A stretch of DNA of 64,000 nt from Phragmites australis (lineage: Eukaryota > Streptophyta > Magnoliopsida > Poales > Poaceae), in contig NC_084924.1 of assembly GCF_958298935.1 (NCBI RefSeq), forward strand, positions 31,779,819 to 31,843,818, given 5' to 3'. Each line of letters starts with the position of its first letter. Within the stretch, counting starts at the first letter, position 1. Below are positions 46,333 through 59,238 of the stretch, piece after piece. Position numbers and translations under genes: made by a program. A model generated the notes under the pieces. That model did not search any database, was not told where the DNA came from, and saw nothing but the letters and a program-made list of their open reading frames with translations.

Positions 46333-46748
46333 TGTCATGTGGGGCCAGCAGTACGCACGGCATCGCCATTCCCGGCCGCAGGATTCGCGCCAGGATTCTT
46401 CCAGCCGTGGCTGAACTGGTCTCGTCAGTAGTTAGGATTATTAGAGTTGGTTAGTAGATTGTTAGAGTTTGATTATTTAGATTGATTTGCTAAGATCAGA
46501 TAAGAGATAGAGGTTAGTAGTTAGTTGGAAGGTCAGATTTTATTGTTAGGCCAGAGGCTATATATGTAAGCTATCCATGAGCAATTGAAAAGGGAAGAAA
46601 AGACTCAGTTCGTTCTCCTCCTCTACTCCTTGCACCTGGGATGACGTTGCCATCATGGCTCCGTCCAGGTTCAAGCGAGCAGCTTTGCGTGCTCCTTCTC
46701 ATCGATATTTCCTTCGCCCTCGATCATCTGTTAGCCGAGGTTGTGACA
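46333..46748 (+). repeat. gypsy-3 5' LTR
   Basis: 416 bp from TGTCATGTGGGG to GTGACA, with GCTATATATGTAAGC as a likely TATA region at about 46558-46571. Its last 70 bp (46679-46748) match 49777-49846. Confidence 0.92.
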
Positions 46749-46751
46749 ATT

Positions 46752-46764
46752 TGGTATCAGAGCC
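46752..46764 (+). promoter_or_regulatory. gypsy-3 primer binding site (tRNA-iMet)
   Basis: TGGTATCAGAGCC 3 bp after the LTR, complementary to initiator tRNA-Met. Confidence 0.93.
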
Positions 46765-46780
46765 ATCTGTTCTGATCTCG

Positions 46781-49776
46781 ATGGCAGACTCACCCATGTT
46801 GATGGCATCCTCAAGAGCTCGGGGGACCTTAACCATCACATCAAGGCCATGGCCGAGCAACTGAAGAACCAGCAGCTGAACACCGATCAGATCCTTTCGA
46901 TCAAGGGCGACATCAGCGACCTGAAGAACGAAGTGGCGGCACACAATGTGGCACTGTCTCACCTGGAGAACAGCGGTCCGCCCAAAGGAACCTCCACGAG
47001 TGGAACAACCACCGCCGCCGAGGCTAGACCCAAGTCCTTGGCCCGGGAAGAGCAGTCGTCAGGCGATCAACTGAATCCGCACCTGCACAAGCTTGAGTTT
47101 CCCTGCTATGATGATAAAAGGATCCACTTCCATGGCTTAATCGTTATGAGAAATTCTTTAGGGGTGTGCAGACGCCCGAATCACGCAAAATGTGGTATGC
47201 TTCATTCCACAAGGAAGACAGCGCCCATCAGTGGTACTTCCGGCTAGAACGCGACCATGGAAGACCGTCGTGGCCGGAGTTCATTGCTCACATCAATCGT
47301 TGCTTCGGGCCGCCCATCGAGGATAACCATCTTGGCGACCTAACCCAGCTGCGGTGGACGGACATGGTGGCCAAATACTAGGAACAATTCCCGGTCTTGC
47401 TCTACCTCTGCGAAGACATGACGGAACGACAACAAACACAAATCTTTGTCGTCAACTTGATGGACCCCAGGCGAACAAACGTCTCACTCCGACGGCCACA
47501 GATGTTGGAAGAAACGATGAGCCTCACCCGCGCGTTCGAGCGGCACGCCTAGGTGCAGGTGTCCTCTGAGCCCGCAAAGAGCCAAACTTCCATGACAAGC
47601 GCGTTCTCAGTGTCCAAGGACATGGCCACAGGTGAGGCCACCCCGATCGGCAGAATAGGAAAACCTCGTCGCTTCAAGTTCCTCACGCCAGCAGAGCTGG
47701 CGGACCGCCGCGCCAAGGGGCTATTCTACAATTGCAACAAGAAGTTCACCTCTGACCACAAATGCAAGAAGCTATTCTTCCTAGTCCTTGAATTTCCTGA
47801 GGACGGTGGCAGATATGAGGAGGAAGACGACAATGAGCCGAAGATTTCACTGCACGTGTTAGCAGGCATCCTTCACAGCGAGTCCATGTGACTGTCTGTG
47901 AAGATTAGGGGCCGCCAATTCCATGCCCTCGTTGACTCCGGATCCACCCATAACTTCATCTTAAAGGAGGTGATCGCGTTGGCTGGGCTATCCCCATGGC
48001 TGCGTCCGGGTCTCAGCATCGCAGTAGCCAATGGTAACCGCATTCCGTCACTGGGGGTATGCCGTGGTGTCAGCACAAGCATCGGTGAGGAGGACTTCTG
48101 GGTCGATCTGTTTATCATTGCCTTGGGTGAACATGATGTGGTCCTCGGGGTGCAGTGGTTGCGCACCCTAGGGTCGATCCTTTGGGATTTTGACCGGATG
48201 ACTCTGACGTTTTGGCGACACGATCACCAAGTCACCTGGACTGGCCTAGAAGGAAGAAGGTCTCACCATTACCTGCGTGCCTATTCAACCCTTCACTTGA
48301 TGGAGGCCCTGCTAGATGAGTTCCAGGACCTCTTCAGGGAACCGACCGGACTGGCGCCACCACAAAATTGTGACCACCGCATCCATCTTATACCTGGTGC
48401 ACCTCCAGTGGTGGTGAGGCCCTACCGGTAACCCCCCCCCCCTCATCTAGAAGGACGAGCTGGAGCGCCAGTGGGCGGCAATGTTGCAGCAAGGTCTCAT
48501 TAGACCAAGCTCTTTAGCCTACTCGTCTCTGGTGTTCTTGGTGAAGAAGCATGATAGCTCATGGCATTTTTGAAAGGACTATCGCGCACTGAACGAGAAG
48601 ACGATAAAGGACAAGTTCCCCATCCCGGTCATCGATGAGCTCTTGGACAAGCTCAAGGGCGCAAGGTTCTTCACCAAGTTGGACTTGCGCTCGGGCTACC
48701 ACCAAGTCCGGATGCATGTGACTGACATCTCGAAGATGGCGTTCTGCACACATGAGGGCCTATTCGAGTTCCTCGTCATGCTATTCGGCCTCACCAACGC
48801 ACCGGCAACCTTTCAAGCTCTCATTAACACGGTCCTGCAGCCCTTCCACAGGCAGTTCGTACTGGTGTTCTTCGATGACATCTTAATTTACAGCAGCTTG
48901 TGGGCGGATCATCTTCGCCATGTCTGTGCAGTCCTGCAGCTCTTGCGCCAGCACCAACTCTTCCTCAAGCGATCAAAATGCCACTTTGGGGAAGAAAAGG
49001 TGGCCTATCTTGGGCATGTGGTCTCGGCGGCCGGTGTGGCCATGGACGACTCCAAGATCAAGGAAGTGTTGGATTGGCCACACCCGAGGATGATGCGTGC
49101 ATTACGGGGATTCTTGGGGCTTGCGGGTTACTACCGTAAGTTCATCAAGGATTTTGGCTCCATCGCCGCGCCCCTCACCGACCTGCTTAAGAAGGAGGGA
49201 TTCATGTGGTCTGAGGCCGCTACGCTCGCCTTCGATCGCCTCAAGACGACGCTAAGTACGGCACTAATTCTCCAGCTGCCAGACTTCAGGGCAACCAATC
49301 GCGGAGTGCGATGCATCGGGCTCCGGCTTTGGGGGCATTCTACATCAAGGAGAAGGAGCTATCGCTTTTTTCAGCAAAGCCATCTTAGCCTGCCATGCCG
49401 AACTCGCGGCATATGAGCGTGAACTGATTGGGCTGGTATACGATGTGCGCCACTGGAGACTGTACTTGTGGGGATGACCCTTCCGGGTCCTGACCGACCA
49501 CTTCAGCCTGAAATACCTACTGGACCAGCGTCTCTCCACGCTCCCTCAACACCATTGGGTTACCAAGTTATTTCGGTATGATTTTCAGGTGGAGTTCAAG
49601 ACCGGCCGGCTCAACACCGTGGTGGATGCACTGTCACGCCACGACTTAGACGACCATGGTGGCATGATGGCCATCTCCGGGCCAAGCTTCAACCTCTTCA
49701 ATGACATTCGCCAGGAGACGGCCACGGACCCAACATTGGTGGCCTTAGCAGCACAGGTACAAGCAGGCTCTCAAGG
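46781..49776 (+). pseudogene. gypsy-3 gag-pol polyprotein, truncated and frameshifted
   Basis: Gag from a Met at 46781 has a coiled-coil-like stretch (MAEQLKNQQLNTDQILSIKG), then after a frameshift WYASFHKEDSAHQWYFRLE (47166-47381) and a stop. The zinc knuckle at 47740 reads FYNCNKKFTSDHKC, with the first Cys replaced by Tyr. Protease has ALVDSGSTHNF (47930) intact. A C11 run at 48432-48442 marks a frame break before RT. RT (48643-49416) has [13 protein letters not shown] and [10 protein letters not shown] with both catalytic Asp. RNase H is broken after LQLPDFRAT but continues to VVDALSRHDLDD (49640). The frame stops at ALAAQVQAGSQGQ where the deletion joins LTR sequence; integrase is absent. 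The knuckle and RT text resemble chromovirus-type gypsy elements. Confidence 0.9.
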
Positions 49777-49846
49777 GCAGCTGTGCGTGCTCCTTCTCAT
49801 CGATATTTCCTTTGCCCTCGATCATCTGTTAGCCGGGGTCATGACA
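49777..49846 (+). repeat. gypsy-3 3' LTR remnant
   Basis: The last 70 bp of the LTR, matching 46679-46748 with few changes. Confidence 0.9.
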
Positions 49847-51030
49847 ATGTCTCATAGAAAAGCCAAGCACTCTCCTTTCTTACATACGATACATGTATAT
49901 CTTAGACATGGAAGAATGCTTGTTCAGCTATTAAGTACGACCTTGGCTGAGCAGTAATTTGTATAGTTGTTGCATCTCTCAAACTGTGATATGTCCAAAA
50001 GAAGGGTCGATCTTGATATGTCCAAAAGAAGGGTCGATCTCATGTAAGCTTTTGGACCATCCTGCGACATTTGATGGCCCATGGCCCATGGGTATATAAT
50101 GATCAGAAGGATTGCCTATAAGGCTAAGAAGAACAAACATAAAAGAACAATATAAAGGAAAATTGAATGTAAAATTATCAATATGTTGTTTATACATGTC
50201 ACACTGACCATCAGCTGACCCCTATCTTCATTGTACAAAAAGAAGGCCAGTAGCACGTGTATACTCAAGCTGTAAAGTAGTAAAATGGTTGCATCGGCAA
50301 AGGGTCAATATCAAGAATTAATTATCTTCTAACAGAACTTCTACAGGAAGGAAAACTGAATGTACCATGAAAATAATATAGAATAAAACAAATGCATGTT
50401 CTCGCAAGTACTAATTGTCCATCTGGGTACCATCATAAATCAAGCAGACACATATATTATGTGAGGATTTGAAACTGCAGGGGCAGGACTCTGATGTGCA
50501 TTACACACTTCCATGCCTTCAGGGTACAGTTATTTTATACCCTTTACCAGCTCCTCCCCCAATGAACAGTAATTTGCAGAGAAATGATGAAGCATTTTCA
50601 AGTTGGATCTATTTTTTTTATTCTTGCTCTATGTCTATAATTTAGTGCGACGAAATTACTGATCTTTTACAGAGCAAAACAGAACGTGTGTTGATTTAAG
50701 AGATGCAAGAGAGCAATGCAATGCAGGATAATTTACCTTTTGTATTCTTACAGAACCAGTTAATATGCACAAAGTTTAAAGAGAGCAAAAACCTTATTTG
50801 TACCATTTTTTAGTGAATTTCCAGAAGTTTGCTAGCTAGAGGAATCAAGCATAAATCTGATCTTTGCTCCACTTCTGTGGAATCATCTCTGTCTGCCAAA
50901 CAATACTAAGTGATGCTTGAATGTAATCACAATATTATCTTTGAGATGATGTTGACAGGGAGAAAAAGCTAGGGCGCAGCCTCTGAGACATTTTGCCTAA
51001 CAAGTTGCACGCGTGGCATAGTAAAAGGTA
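49847..51030. other. Intergenic DNA with one short tandem duplication
   Basis: No gene seen. A 27-bp unit beginning GATATGTCCAAAAGAAGGG occurs twice in tandem at 49988-50040. Confidence 0.45.
49988..50040. repeat. 27-bp tandem duplication
   Basis: Two identical copies of a unit starting GATATGTCCAAAAGAAGGG, the second lacking only the last base. Confidence 0.9.
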
Positions 51031-51263
51031 CTCCCTCCACCAAGATCCGATTAAACTTTTCAAATTTTTAACGTCAATTGCTTTCAAAATATAATTATAA
51101 TATCTAATAAAAATATAATATTATAAAAGTATTTTTCTAGATAAATCTATACATATGATTTTTATATTTTCAAACTAAATATTTTAAAAATTATTGATAG
51201 TCAAAGTTTTAAAAATTTAACTAGATTTTGATTAAAATGTTAAGTATTTAAAACCGGAGAGAG
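51031..51263. mobile_element. Stowaway (Tc1/mariner) MITE
   Basis: Begins CTCCCTCCACC and ends CCGGAGAGAG (reverse CTCTCTCCGG), flanked by TA at 51029-51030 and 51264-51265. The 233-bp AT-rich body with inverted-repeat ends and the CTCCCTCC terminus is typical of Stowaway elements in grasses. Confidence 0.88.
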
Positions 51264-51265
51264 TA

Positions 51266-52570
51266 TTAAGATAGTAATAGCCACCGCGGCGTACCTAACG
51301 TGGTTTCCAGCGTCGGGGATGATTGGTAGGCCGCCGATCAGGAGGCACCATCCTCGATGCCCACCACGCCGCCATCGAAAGCATCGCAGACCACCCCCCC
51401 CCCCACCATCTCCGTGTCCAGAAAATTTTATTTTCCGTAAATGTCTTGGAATGGACCATGCATTTCGGCAAACAGTTATTGGGCATTTGGGCACCCATTT
51501 TCTTCCTCAACCTGCACCATGCAACACGAGATATATAGCATTCAAACTTGGCGATTGCAACAGAAAAGACACCAATGCACCATGGTCAAGGCCACGTACA
51601 TGGAGCGGCTGTGGACAAACGTGGCAGCATGGCAAGAGTATAAATGGGCTACGCAGATGCTCGAGGACGACGGTGGCCAGGACGCGGCCGTTCTCCGAGC
51701 CAGGGAGTATGGTGGCACGAAGGAGGTCACCGTGCGCTGACTACGGCGCAGGTGCGTGAGGTTGGTGGTGGCGGGACGCGGCCTGAACGTGGCGCTGCGG
51801 AAGATGCAGCCACACTCCAAGCCGGCAAGGCTGATGGCGCGGAGGGAGAGATGACGGGCGGCGCCGGTTGCCGATTCGGGCAGCGGTAGAGGTGGGGCAG
51901 GCTTCGGGCGGACGTGTGCGAGGGCTCCTGGTAGCGGCGGATCTAGACTCGAGAGCACAGCCAGACCGATCAACAGGATGAGGTAGGACGGTCACTCTAT
52001 CTTTTGCGGAGAGACATTCACGTCAATCACTATATATCATATTTTTTATTTTTGACGGTACTAATTCATGATCGAATGATTGACTCTGTCATATCAATAT
52101 TTTTAGACTGAGTCTGTTTCTGCTCCAGAGGGTATGATGGCATGAAGGTGGTTGTGGAAAGGGAGCGACGAGCGGCGGAGATGGGAGTGCGAGTGAGGAC
52201 GTCGGTTCGGAGGGGATTAGGAGCGTCGATCGAGTGATTTGTTCCGTCATTTAGTGAGTGGTGCAGTAAGTTGCAGAGTAGTGGTGGACACGAGCAGTAA
52301 TTGTGGGTGAGCCGGTTTTCTCCGGGTTTTCTTTGGCACGATTTTTCTCCATTTTTATTAGACAGCCGAGAGAGGAGGGTAACGCAGGAACAACTTGTGG
52401 GAGTGATCATTGGTGTGCGGCTGTTGTATATTTAGGAGTGTATGTGCTGCTTATGTGTGCATGCTTGCAGTATGTGTTGAAACCGAATGATCAATGCTAC
52501 CAACCGACAAGCATCTATGCTTACGTCTATTAGTCAATAGACAACCATTCAGAAGACATGCCTCCCGAAC
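51266..52570. other. Mixed unassigned DNA
   Basis: A moderately GC-rich patch (51290-51990) has overlapping frames on both strands. One plus frame reads MVKATYMERLWTNVAAWQEY and continues to a stop at 51740, but I recognise no domain and no splice context. The remainder is AT-rich. Confidence 0.35.
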
Positions 52571-52673
52571 ACATATCTATTCACCATATTTATATATGTA
52601 CATTTATTAATGAGAATAACATCAGAAGCAATTATATTCTCTACTTTCAATCTTTCATTTTCTATTCTCAACA
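52571..52673 (+). repeat. copia-2 5' LTR remnant
   Basis: About 103 bp matching the end of the right LTR; ATGTTATCATCC follows as a decayed tRNA-Met primer site. Confidence 0.7.
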
Positions 52674-53199
52674 TGTTATCATCCACATTTTGCACTACAT
52701 TGATCGGCGAAGACAACACTTCGCTCTGAACAGGCTCGAAGGCCTCCGATCACATGTGAGCACCATAGATAACATGAACTTACCTTCCATGGTTCTCGCA
52801 TATGCACTCCTTCGTGCTCTACGTCAAGACCACCGTCGCCGCCAGATCCCCACGATTGTAGTCACAATGGCCACCGTTTCCACTACGGTCATGGTCATCA
52901 TGGTCGTCGCTTCCTCAATGGATACGGTTGTCGTGGTCCTCGCCCATTCTGTTGTCCTCGTGTCGACACGCACGGCGTCGGCCTAAGTAGTACTCCGACC
53001 ATGGCCAATGCAGGCAGCAGCATCCACTCGAGGTCGCCTCCACGCACCCTCGGCTTCTGCCCCATCCACGGCTTCGTGTTGATATTCAATAAAAAATTTA
53101 TGTATTCTCTATATCTAATAAGAATTCCATGTTCAATTTTTCATTTCTATATATAGATTTTTATGGGAATCAATTCAATAGAGGAGGAAATATGCCTAG

Positions 53200-56100
53200 T
53201 GGACAACTGTACCACAAACTCTATACTTAGGGAAACAAAATATGTCCAAACTCTTACTAAGAGATAAGGAAATATTTTGACAACCGCTGGACACGATGTA
53301 GTAATTATCAGCTCCGGTCATACTATAATTACTCTCTATATAGGTATGCAAGTCATAATCGACGATGCTCTATTATATTCCGATTCAACTTGTACCTTAC
53401 TAAGTTATAGAGATATCCGTCAGAATTATTTCCGTATTGAAACCCATGACGACAACAAAGAAGAATATATCCTCTTAACCAAAAATAATGAATATGGTAA
53501 GCAAGTACTTGAAAGAATTCCCTCTTTAATGTCTGGATTGTACTACACATACATCATACCCGTACAAAATATTGCGTATAAGGTAATTTTTCAGAATGTT
53601 GACACATTTCAAACTTGGCATGATCGTCTTGTCATCCCGATACAGGGATGATGCAAAAAATTATTTGCAATTCTATTGGTCATGATTTAAATGCTGTAAA
53701 ACTCCCATAATCTTTAGATTTTGTGTGCACTACATGTGCCACAAGGAAATTAATTTTAAGGCCCTCTTACCTTAAAATTCAAGCTGGTCCACTCAAATTT
53801 CTTAAACGCATTCACGAGCATTATCTGGACTGTTCCGGTATTTCATGGTTTTTATAGATACATCTACACGATGGTCTCACATGTGTCTATTATCCATAAA
53901 AAACCATGCATTTGCCAAAATAATCACTCAAATTATTAAATTATGAGCGCATTATCCTAAACATCGAATACAATCCATTCGAATCGACAATACTGCTGAA
54001 TTCTCCTCACGTGCCTTCAATGACTATTTATGACCTTAGGAATTCAGGTTTAGCACTCAATCTTATATGTCGATACTCAAAATAGTTTAGTGGAATCTCT
54101 CATCAAGAGAATCAAGCTCATTGCACGACTCTTATTACATAATTGCAACTTACCAAATTCTTATTAGGGTCATGCAGTTTTACACGCTGTTGACTTAATT
54201 CAAATACGACCTACTACATATTATAGTACTTCCCCTCTACAATTAGAACATGGAAATCCACCAAGCATTTCTCATATGCGTAAATTTAGTTACGCTATAT
54301 ACGTACCGATCTCACCACCATAGCGTACATCGATGGACCCACACAGGAAATTAAGGATCTACATGGGGTATCAATCTTCATGGATCATTAAATATCTCGA
54401 ACCCCTTACATGAGACCTATTCATGGCTAGGTATGCTAATTGTATATTCAATGAGGACCATTTTCTGGCATTAGAGGAAGATTTCAAGTACTAAAAAGAA
54501 TGCTAGGAAATCAATTGGAATGTCTAAGGAATTTCCGCCTCAGATCCACGTACTCAAGAATCTAAACTCCAAGTTCAAAAAATAATCAATTTGTAACACA
54601 TTGCACATAACCTGCTAGATGCATTTAGTGACTACAACGTGTTACTAAATCCTATAATCCTACCAAAAATGTACCAGAAAGAGTGGAGGTATCAAACAAA
54701 ACTACTCAACTCCTTATTCAAAATAAGAGAGGGAGAAGTACGGCCACAAAAGAGGATACAACTTTTCACAAGCGCCAAAGGAAGCAGAGGAATAAACCCT
54801 CTAAAACAGTATGTGCAAGTCAACCTCAAGTTGACAGGCATCCAATGGGTAGTATACACCCAATAGATGGGTAACATCCATAACCTAGCTCAATAGTGCA
54901 CTCAATTCATGCTGCTGGGACATTAGAATACCCTGACTCAATCGTATTAGAAAATCACTAACAATCACCATAGGTACAAGAGAACTAACTATCTAAATTC
55001 TGGAGAATCATATACCCGAAAGACTACAATTATCGACACACACTTCTTCACAAGTATTGCAAACAATGTCCAAAATGATTCAGATCGCAAAACCATGACA
55101 GAGTGTCGAAAGCACTCGAACTGAGCTCAATGGGAGAATGCAATCCAAGCAGAGATAACCTCGCTCCCTAAAAGAGAGATATTCACATCAGTAATACCAA
55201 CACCTCCAAATATCTTTCCTGTGGGATACAAATGGGTTTTCGTCCGGAAATGGAATGAGAACCATGAGGTGGCGAGATACGAAGCAAGACCAGTAGCAAA
55301 AGGGTTCATGTAGGGACCTGACATTAATTTCAATAAAACATATTCTCCAGTCATACATTCCGATATATTATCTCATTAGTAGTAAAATCATCTATCTATA
55401 CATTTGATAGATGTAGTGACCACATATTTATGTGGGTCACTTGATTCAAACATATACATGAAGGTTCCCAATAGAATCCAAATTTTGAATCTAAACGCAA
55501 ACCACAACATATATTGATTAAAGCTCAATAAGTCACTATATGACTTAAAGCAGTCGGAACGAATGTGGTACAACTGATTTAGTGAGTTCCTTCTGCAAGA
55601 GGGTTACTTCAACAATGATGATTGCCTATGCATGTTCATCAAGAATCCTCAACATGATTTTGTATTATCTTAGTGTATATTGATGACCTAAATATTATTG
55701 GTAACGCACAAGATATCAATGAAACATGTGATCATCTAAGAACATAATTTGAGATGAAGGATTTGGGTAAAACTAAATTTTGTTTGGGTTTACAACTCAA
55801 GCACCTTGCCTCAGAAATTCTAGTACACTAAGTTGCTTATATCCAAAAAAATATTAAAGAAATTCAATATAGAAAAATCATATCCATTTAAAACACTTAT
55901 GGTTGTTCTATTTCTAGATATGAAGAAAGATCCATTTAGACTATGGGATGATGGAGAAGAGATGCTAGGACTCGAGGTTCCATATCTTAGTGTCATTAGA
56001 GCGTTCATGTATTTTGCAAATTGCACCAGACCTGATATCGCATTTAAAGTGAACTTACAAACTAGACATAGCGCTGCTCTAATTAAACGTTACTGGACGG

Positions 56101-56680
56101 GAGTCATATCCTTGGATATCTCCAAGGCATAAAAAATCTTGGCTTATTCTTTTAATTTTTAAGAAACCAGGATCCAAATATGATTGGATATATTGACATT
56201 GGCTACTTATCAGATCACTACAATATCAGACCACAGACATACTTCATGTTCCTACATGTGGAATAACCATATCATGAAAGTCTTCAAAACAGGCTCTAGT
56301 GGCTACATCCACAAATTATTTTGAAATAATTACATTATATAAGACATCACGTGAATGCCTGTAGCTTCGTAGAATGATCAACCACATACAAGAGTCATAT
56401 GGTATTGATTCTATTAAATCACCCACCATTATTTACGAAGATAATGCTGCTTGTGTTACTCAGATGCAAACGTGTTATATAAAGAGCAATATTACTAAGC
56501 ATATTGCCCCAAAATTGTTTTATCCTCATGAGTTATAACAATGTGGATAGATAAACATCTTGCAAATTAAATCTTGTGATAACCTCGCAGATTTATTCAT
56601 AAAATTCTTACCAACTTCTATATTCCAAAAATATGTTTATAGAATTTGTATGCGACAATTTCGAGATTTGTAAGATTCAG
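53200..56680 (+). pseudogene. copia-2 pol
   Basis: Plus-strand pieces in order. A protease/pre-integrase part from 53277 reads TAGHDVVIISSGHTIITL, then DALLYSDSTCTLLSYRDIR and FQNVDTFQTWHDRL (to 53651). Integrase has IRIDNTAEFSSRAFNDYL (about 53970). An RT N-terminal part has KWVFVRKWNENHEV (about 55220) and an RT C-terminal part has GLEVPYLSVIRAFMYFAN then CTRPDIAFKVN (55833-56132). RNase H has EDNAACV-type text (about 56440) and LADLFTKSLP-like text (about 56590). Stops are frequent, the RT YVDD region is broken, and gag is essentially gone. No function is possible. Confidence 0.85.
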
Positions 56681-56699
56681 GAGGAGTCTCATCCTAAAT

Positions 56700-57151
56700 T
56701 TTAACATGCTCATACCTCATATTGTACTCTTTTTCCTATATAAGTTTTACTCATAAGATTTCTTATAAATGTTTTAATAAGATAATATCTACACAAGAAT
56801 ATGTCATATGTAATATTTTCTATTTTCTCTATTAGGGTTTTTAAGGAATATATTGAAGACATGTTGATCCACATATAATAACTATTGTTATCTAAATTCG
56901 TTTATGGGTTTTTCCTTTGCAAGGTTTTCTTATACGAGATTACAATAAGACAATAATCAATATATACTGTATCATTTTCTTCTTATCTTTTTACTAAATT
57001 TCAAAAAAAAAATTAATAGCATATCACATATTATTTCTATCACTCAGACATATATCTATTCATCATATATAAATATGTACATCTTTAGATGGGAATAACA
57101 AACGAAACAATTCTATTCTCTACTCTGTATCTTTCATTTTCTATTCTCAAC
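56700..57151 (+). repeat. copia-2 3' LTR (left limit approximate)
   Basis: AT-rich, ending in the 103-bp stretch shared with the left remnant. The start after the purine tract is not resolved. Confidence 0.55.
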
Positions 57152-57722
57152 CGTATGAACTTGTAAAATTTACTGAACAATGGTGCATTATTTTCCATGG
57201 AATATACGATTCATTTGTCCGGTTTCATCTTGGAATTTACCAAGAGAGGTAGCACCGGAATGGGGAAAGCAGCTAATAAAAAGAGTTGCATCAGTACCAA
57301 AAAAGGATGAGAAACCCCGATTTCAGCATCACCAATTAATAAAAAACCTGGGATTACAAGTTCTACTTCAGGTAATTCCATGGCATTGTAAGAATAGGGC
57401 ATTAGCATGCTTCCATTTGGAAAGCAAAAAAGGACTTTGCAGCGCTGGCGATTCAATTCACGGATCAAGAAACAAGATGCACGACATTGTAAGAGCAACC
57501 CAGCTCAGGGAAGAGTACAGAAAAGTGACAACATATGTAACCTAAGACAGATCAAACTCAAGACAGAACTGAACAAACGATACAAGTCTTCGATTTCGAG
57601 GTACCAACTGAAATTACAGCATTGTATCCAAACGGTTCAAAGACATGAAATCGAAACATAGCCAAGGCATTATCACTCAAGATATCATAAGAGTCAATTT
57701 TTGGTGAAACTACGTGCAAGAT
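57152..57722. other. Unassigned DNA and RPS21 3' flank
   Basis: Open frames on both strands at 57180-57545; a hydrophobic minus frame (57498-57211) contains SYNAMELPEVELVIPGFLLI. I cannot tie either to a known protein. The part next to 57722 is expected to hold the RPS21 3' untranslated region (minus strand). Confidence 0.4.
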
Positions 57723-58672
57723 CTACTGCTTGATCTCAGCCTTCCTCTTCTGCCACAGCCTGTCCAACGAGCTGTCAGCATCACCCTGCCAAAAGAAAAT
57801 ATGAAATCAAAACCTACTAATAAAAAAATAGGAAAGCATGCATGCATACACAATCTTTAGTTATGCAGGGCGATCTCCAGCAAATAGCTGGTTTGACCCA
57901 CAGATATACCAACAGAAGCAAGACCAAAATTGATGACATCTATCTGCATCCAACTAATCCCCTAGAGACTTAATATATCCGAAAGCACATCTAACCACGC
58001 ATATAAGTTAAAACTGTGTTCCTGGTAACTTCATAACAAATTCTGAATCCGGTCTACAACAGAAAATGTCAGTGCTTGATATTTCTAATGCCATAATACT
58101 AGCTCAGTAGGACTTGAACCAATATTCTGAGGCCAAATGAAATTAAACAAACAAAGGAAAATTTAGCTAAGAAGGTTAAACAAATGATGGGCCCTTTTTT
58201 TATCGCAATGCATAGTAATATAGTATGCATGTCCACTGCTATGATGTCAGGTGCCGTGACCAACAATGTGAAACTTAACAAAGAATCATGCACATTTGCA
58301 ATAGAAAGTTGCATGTAGACAATACAACCAGGCTCTGAATTTGACAGACTAATCACACTGCAATAAGCTAACCAGTATTCCAAAGATATTAGATAATCAC
58401 CTGAGCACGGACAAATCCAGAGAGAGCAAACGTGGTGAAGTGGCCATCGTACAACCCATTCTCATCCACGTGCCCAATGTTGATCTGGACAGAGGCATGG
58501 TCCTTGGCAGTGATGATCCTGTTCGTGGCAGAGCTGCAAGAGAAAAGGTGAAAGCTCAGCCCACCGGCACAAACAGCAATGCAGAGGAACACAATTCCAG
58601 CAAGAGAACGAGGCAAACGCACCACTTCCTGGGGACATAGAGGTCCACCATCTTACCCTCCTCGTTCTGCAT
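57723..58672 (-). CDS. RPS21: 40S ribosomal protein S21 (eS21)
   Basis: eS21 is a small eukaryote-specific protein of the cytosolic 40S ribosomal subunit. Three coding exons on the minus strand join cleanly. Exon 58672-58623 reads [16 protein letters not shown] and ends within a Cys codon at donor TG|GTGCGT. Exon 58533-58401 starts after CTTGCAG and reads [18 protein letters not shown], then [20 protein letters not shown], ending FVRAQ at donor CAG|GTGATT. Exon 57785-57723 starts after TTGGCAG and ends [14 protein letters not shown] with a TAG stop. The total of 81 codons equals the usual plant length, with no lesion. A non-coding first exon ends at donor AAG|GTACGT (59238). The start is the first Met and agrees with the conserved family N-terminus. 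It shares a divergent promoter with RAD9. Confidence 0.96.
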
Positions 58673-59238
58673 GGTGGCGGTTGGGGGAATTACCGCAACT
58701 GTGACTGCTGAGTGCAGAAGAAAACAATCAGGTACATATGCAGCTAAAAGAACACTAAGCACTTCCTACGTCTCCATACTGGGCGAATCAAGTGGAAACT
58801 ATCGAATCACGTTATGACTCCCCTCGAAACGAGAAATAACTACTAGCTATTCATATATTTGCGAACATTACGGACGAATAATCTGGTTATAACACTCCTA
58901 GATGAGTTATCTAGGCATTGCTCGCTACTAGTACAATTACAAGCGAGACTAATCGGATCTGAAAAAATACGGTCCTTCTTTCAATTCGGTAAACATCATA
59001 ATGAACTTAACCGTGCAGGTAAAGCATCAAACATCAATAATTTACGAACCTACAAAATTTCAGGCACATAAATTGGTAAAAAATTATGCTACTTGAAATG
59101 CCACACGAACACAGACATACTCCTCGCTTACGAACCCTAGCTAAGCACCTCATCTGAGCAGGGGCGTAAACATTGAAGCGCAGGAAACGAGACTAGGCAT
59201 CAGATCGCCGAGGCCTCCGGGAAGACGAGGATACGTAC

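Larger units (their letters stand above)
46333..49846 (+). mobile_element. Ty3/gypsy element 3 (gypsy-3), internally deleted, TSD ATGTC
   Basis: The 5' LTR (46333-46748) begins TGTCATG and the element ends CATGACA at 49846. ATGTC flanks it at 46328-46332 and 49847-49851. The primer site for tRNA-Met follows the 5' LTR. Gag, protease, RT and RNase H remnants follow, but integrase and all but the last 70 bp of the 3' LTR are missing. The junction at 49777 lies at a shared GGCAGCT word, so a single microhomology-type deletion explains the structure. Confidence 0.93.
52571..57151 (+). mobile_element. Ty1/copia element 2 (copia-2), decayed, 5' LTR truncated
   Basis: The stretch 52571-52673 (ATATCTATTCACCATAT to TATTCTCAAC) repeats at 57049-57151, marking the ends of two LTRs; the left copy has lost its beginning. 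Pol remnants in copia order lie between. A purine-rich tract (TCAGGAGGAG) at about 56676 ends the coding part and should precede the 3' LTR. No target duplication could be matched because the left end is missing. Confidence 0.8.

Noticed and set aside
51542..51973. 143-codon minus frame
   Set aside because: Low-complexity Pro/Ser/Arg text overlapping equally open plus frames; no domain or splice context.
57211..57498. Possible organelle DNA insertion
   Set aside because: The hydrophobic frame first looked plastid-like, but I could match it to no plastid or mitochondrial gene.
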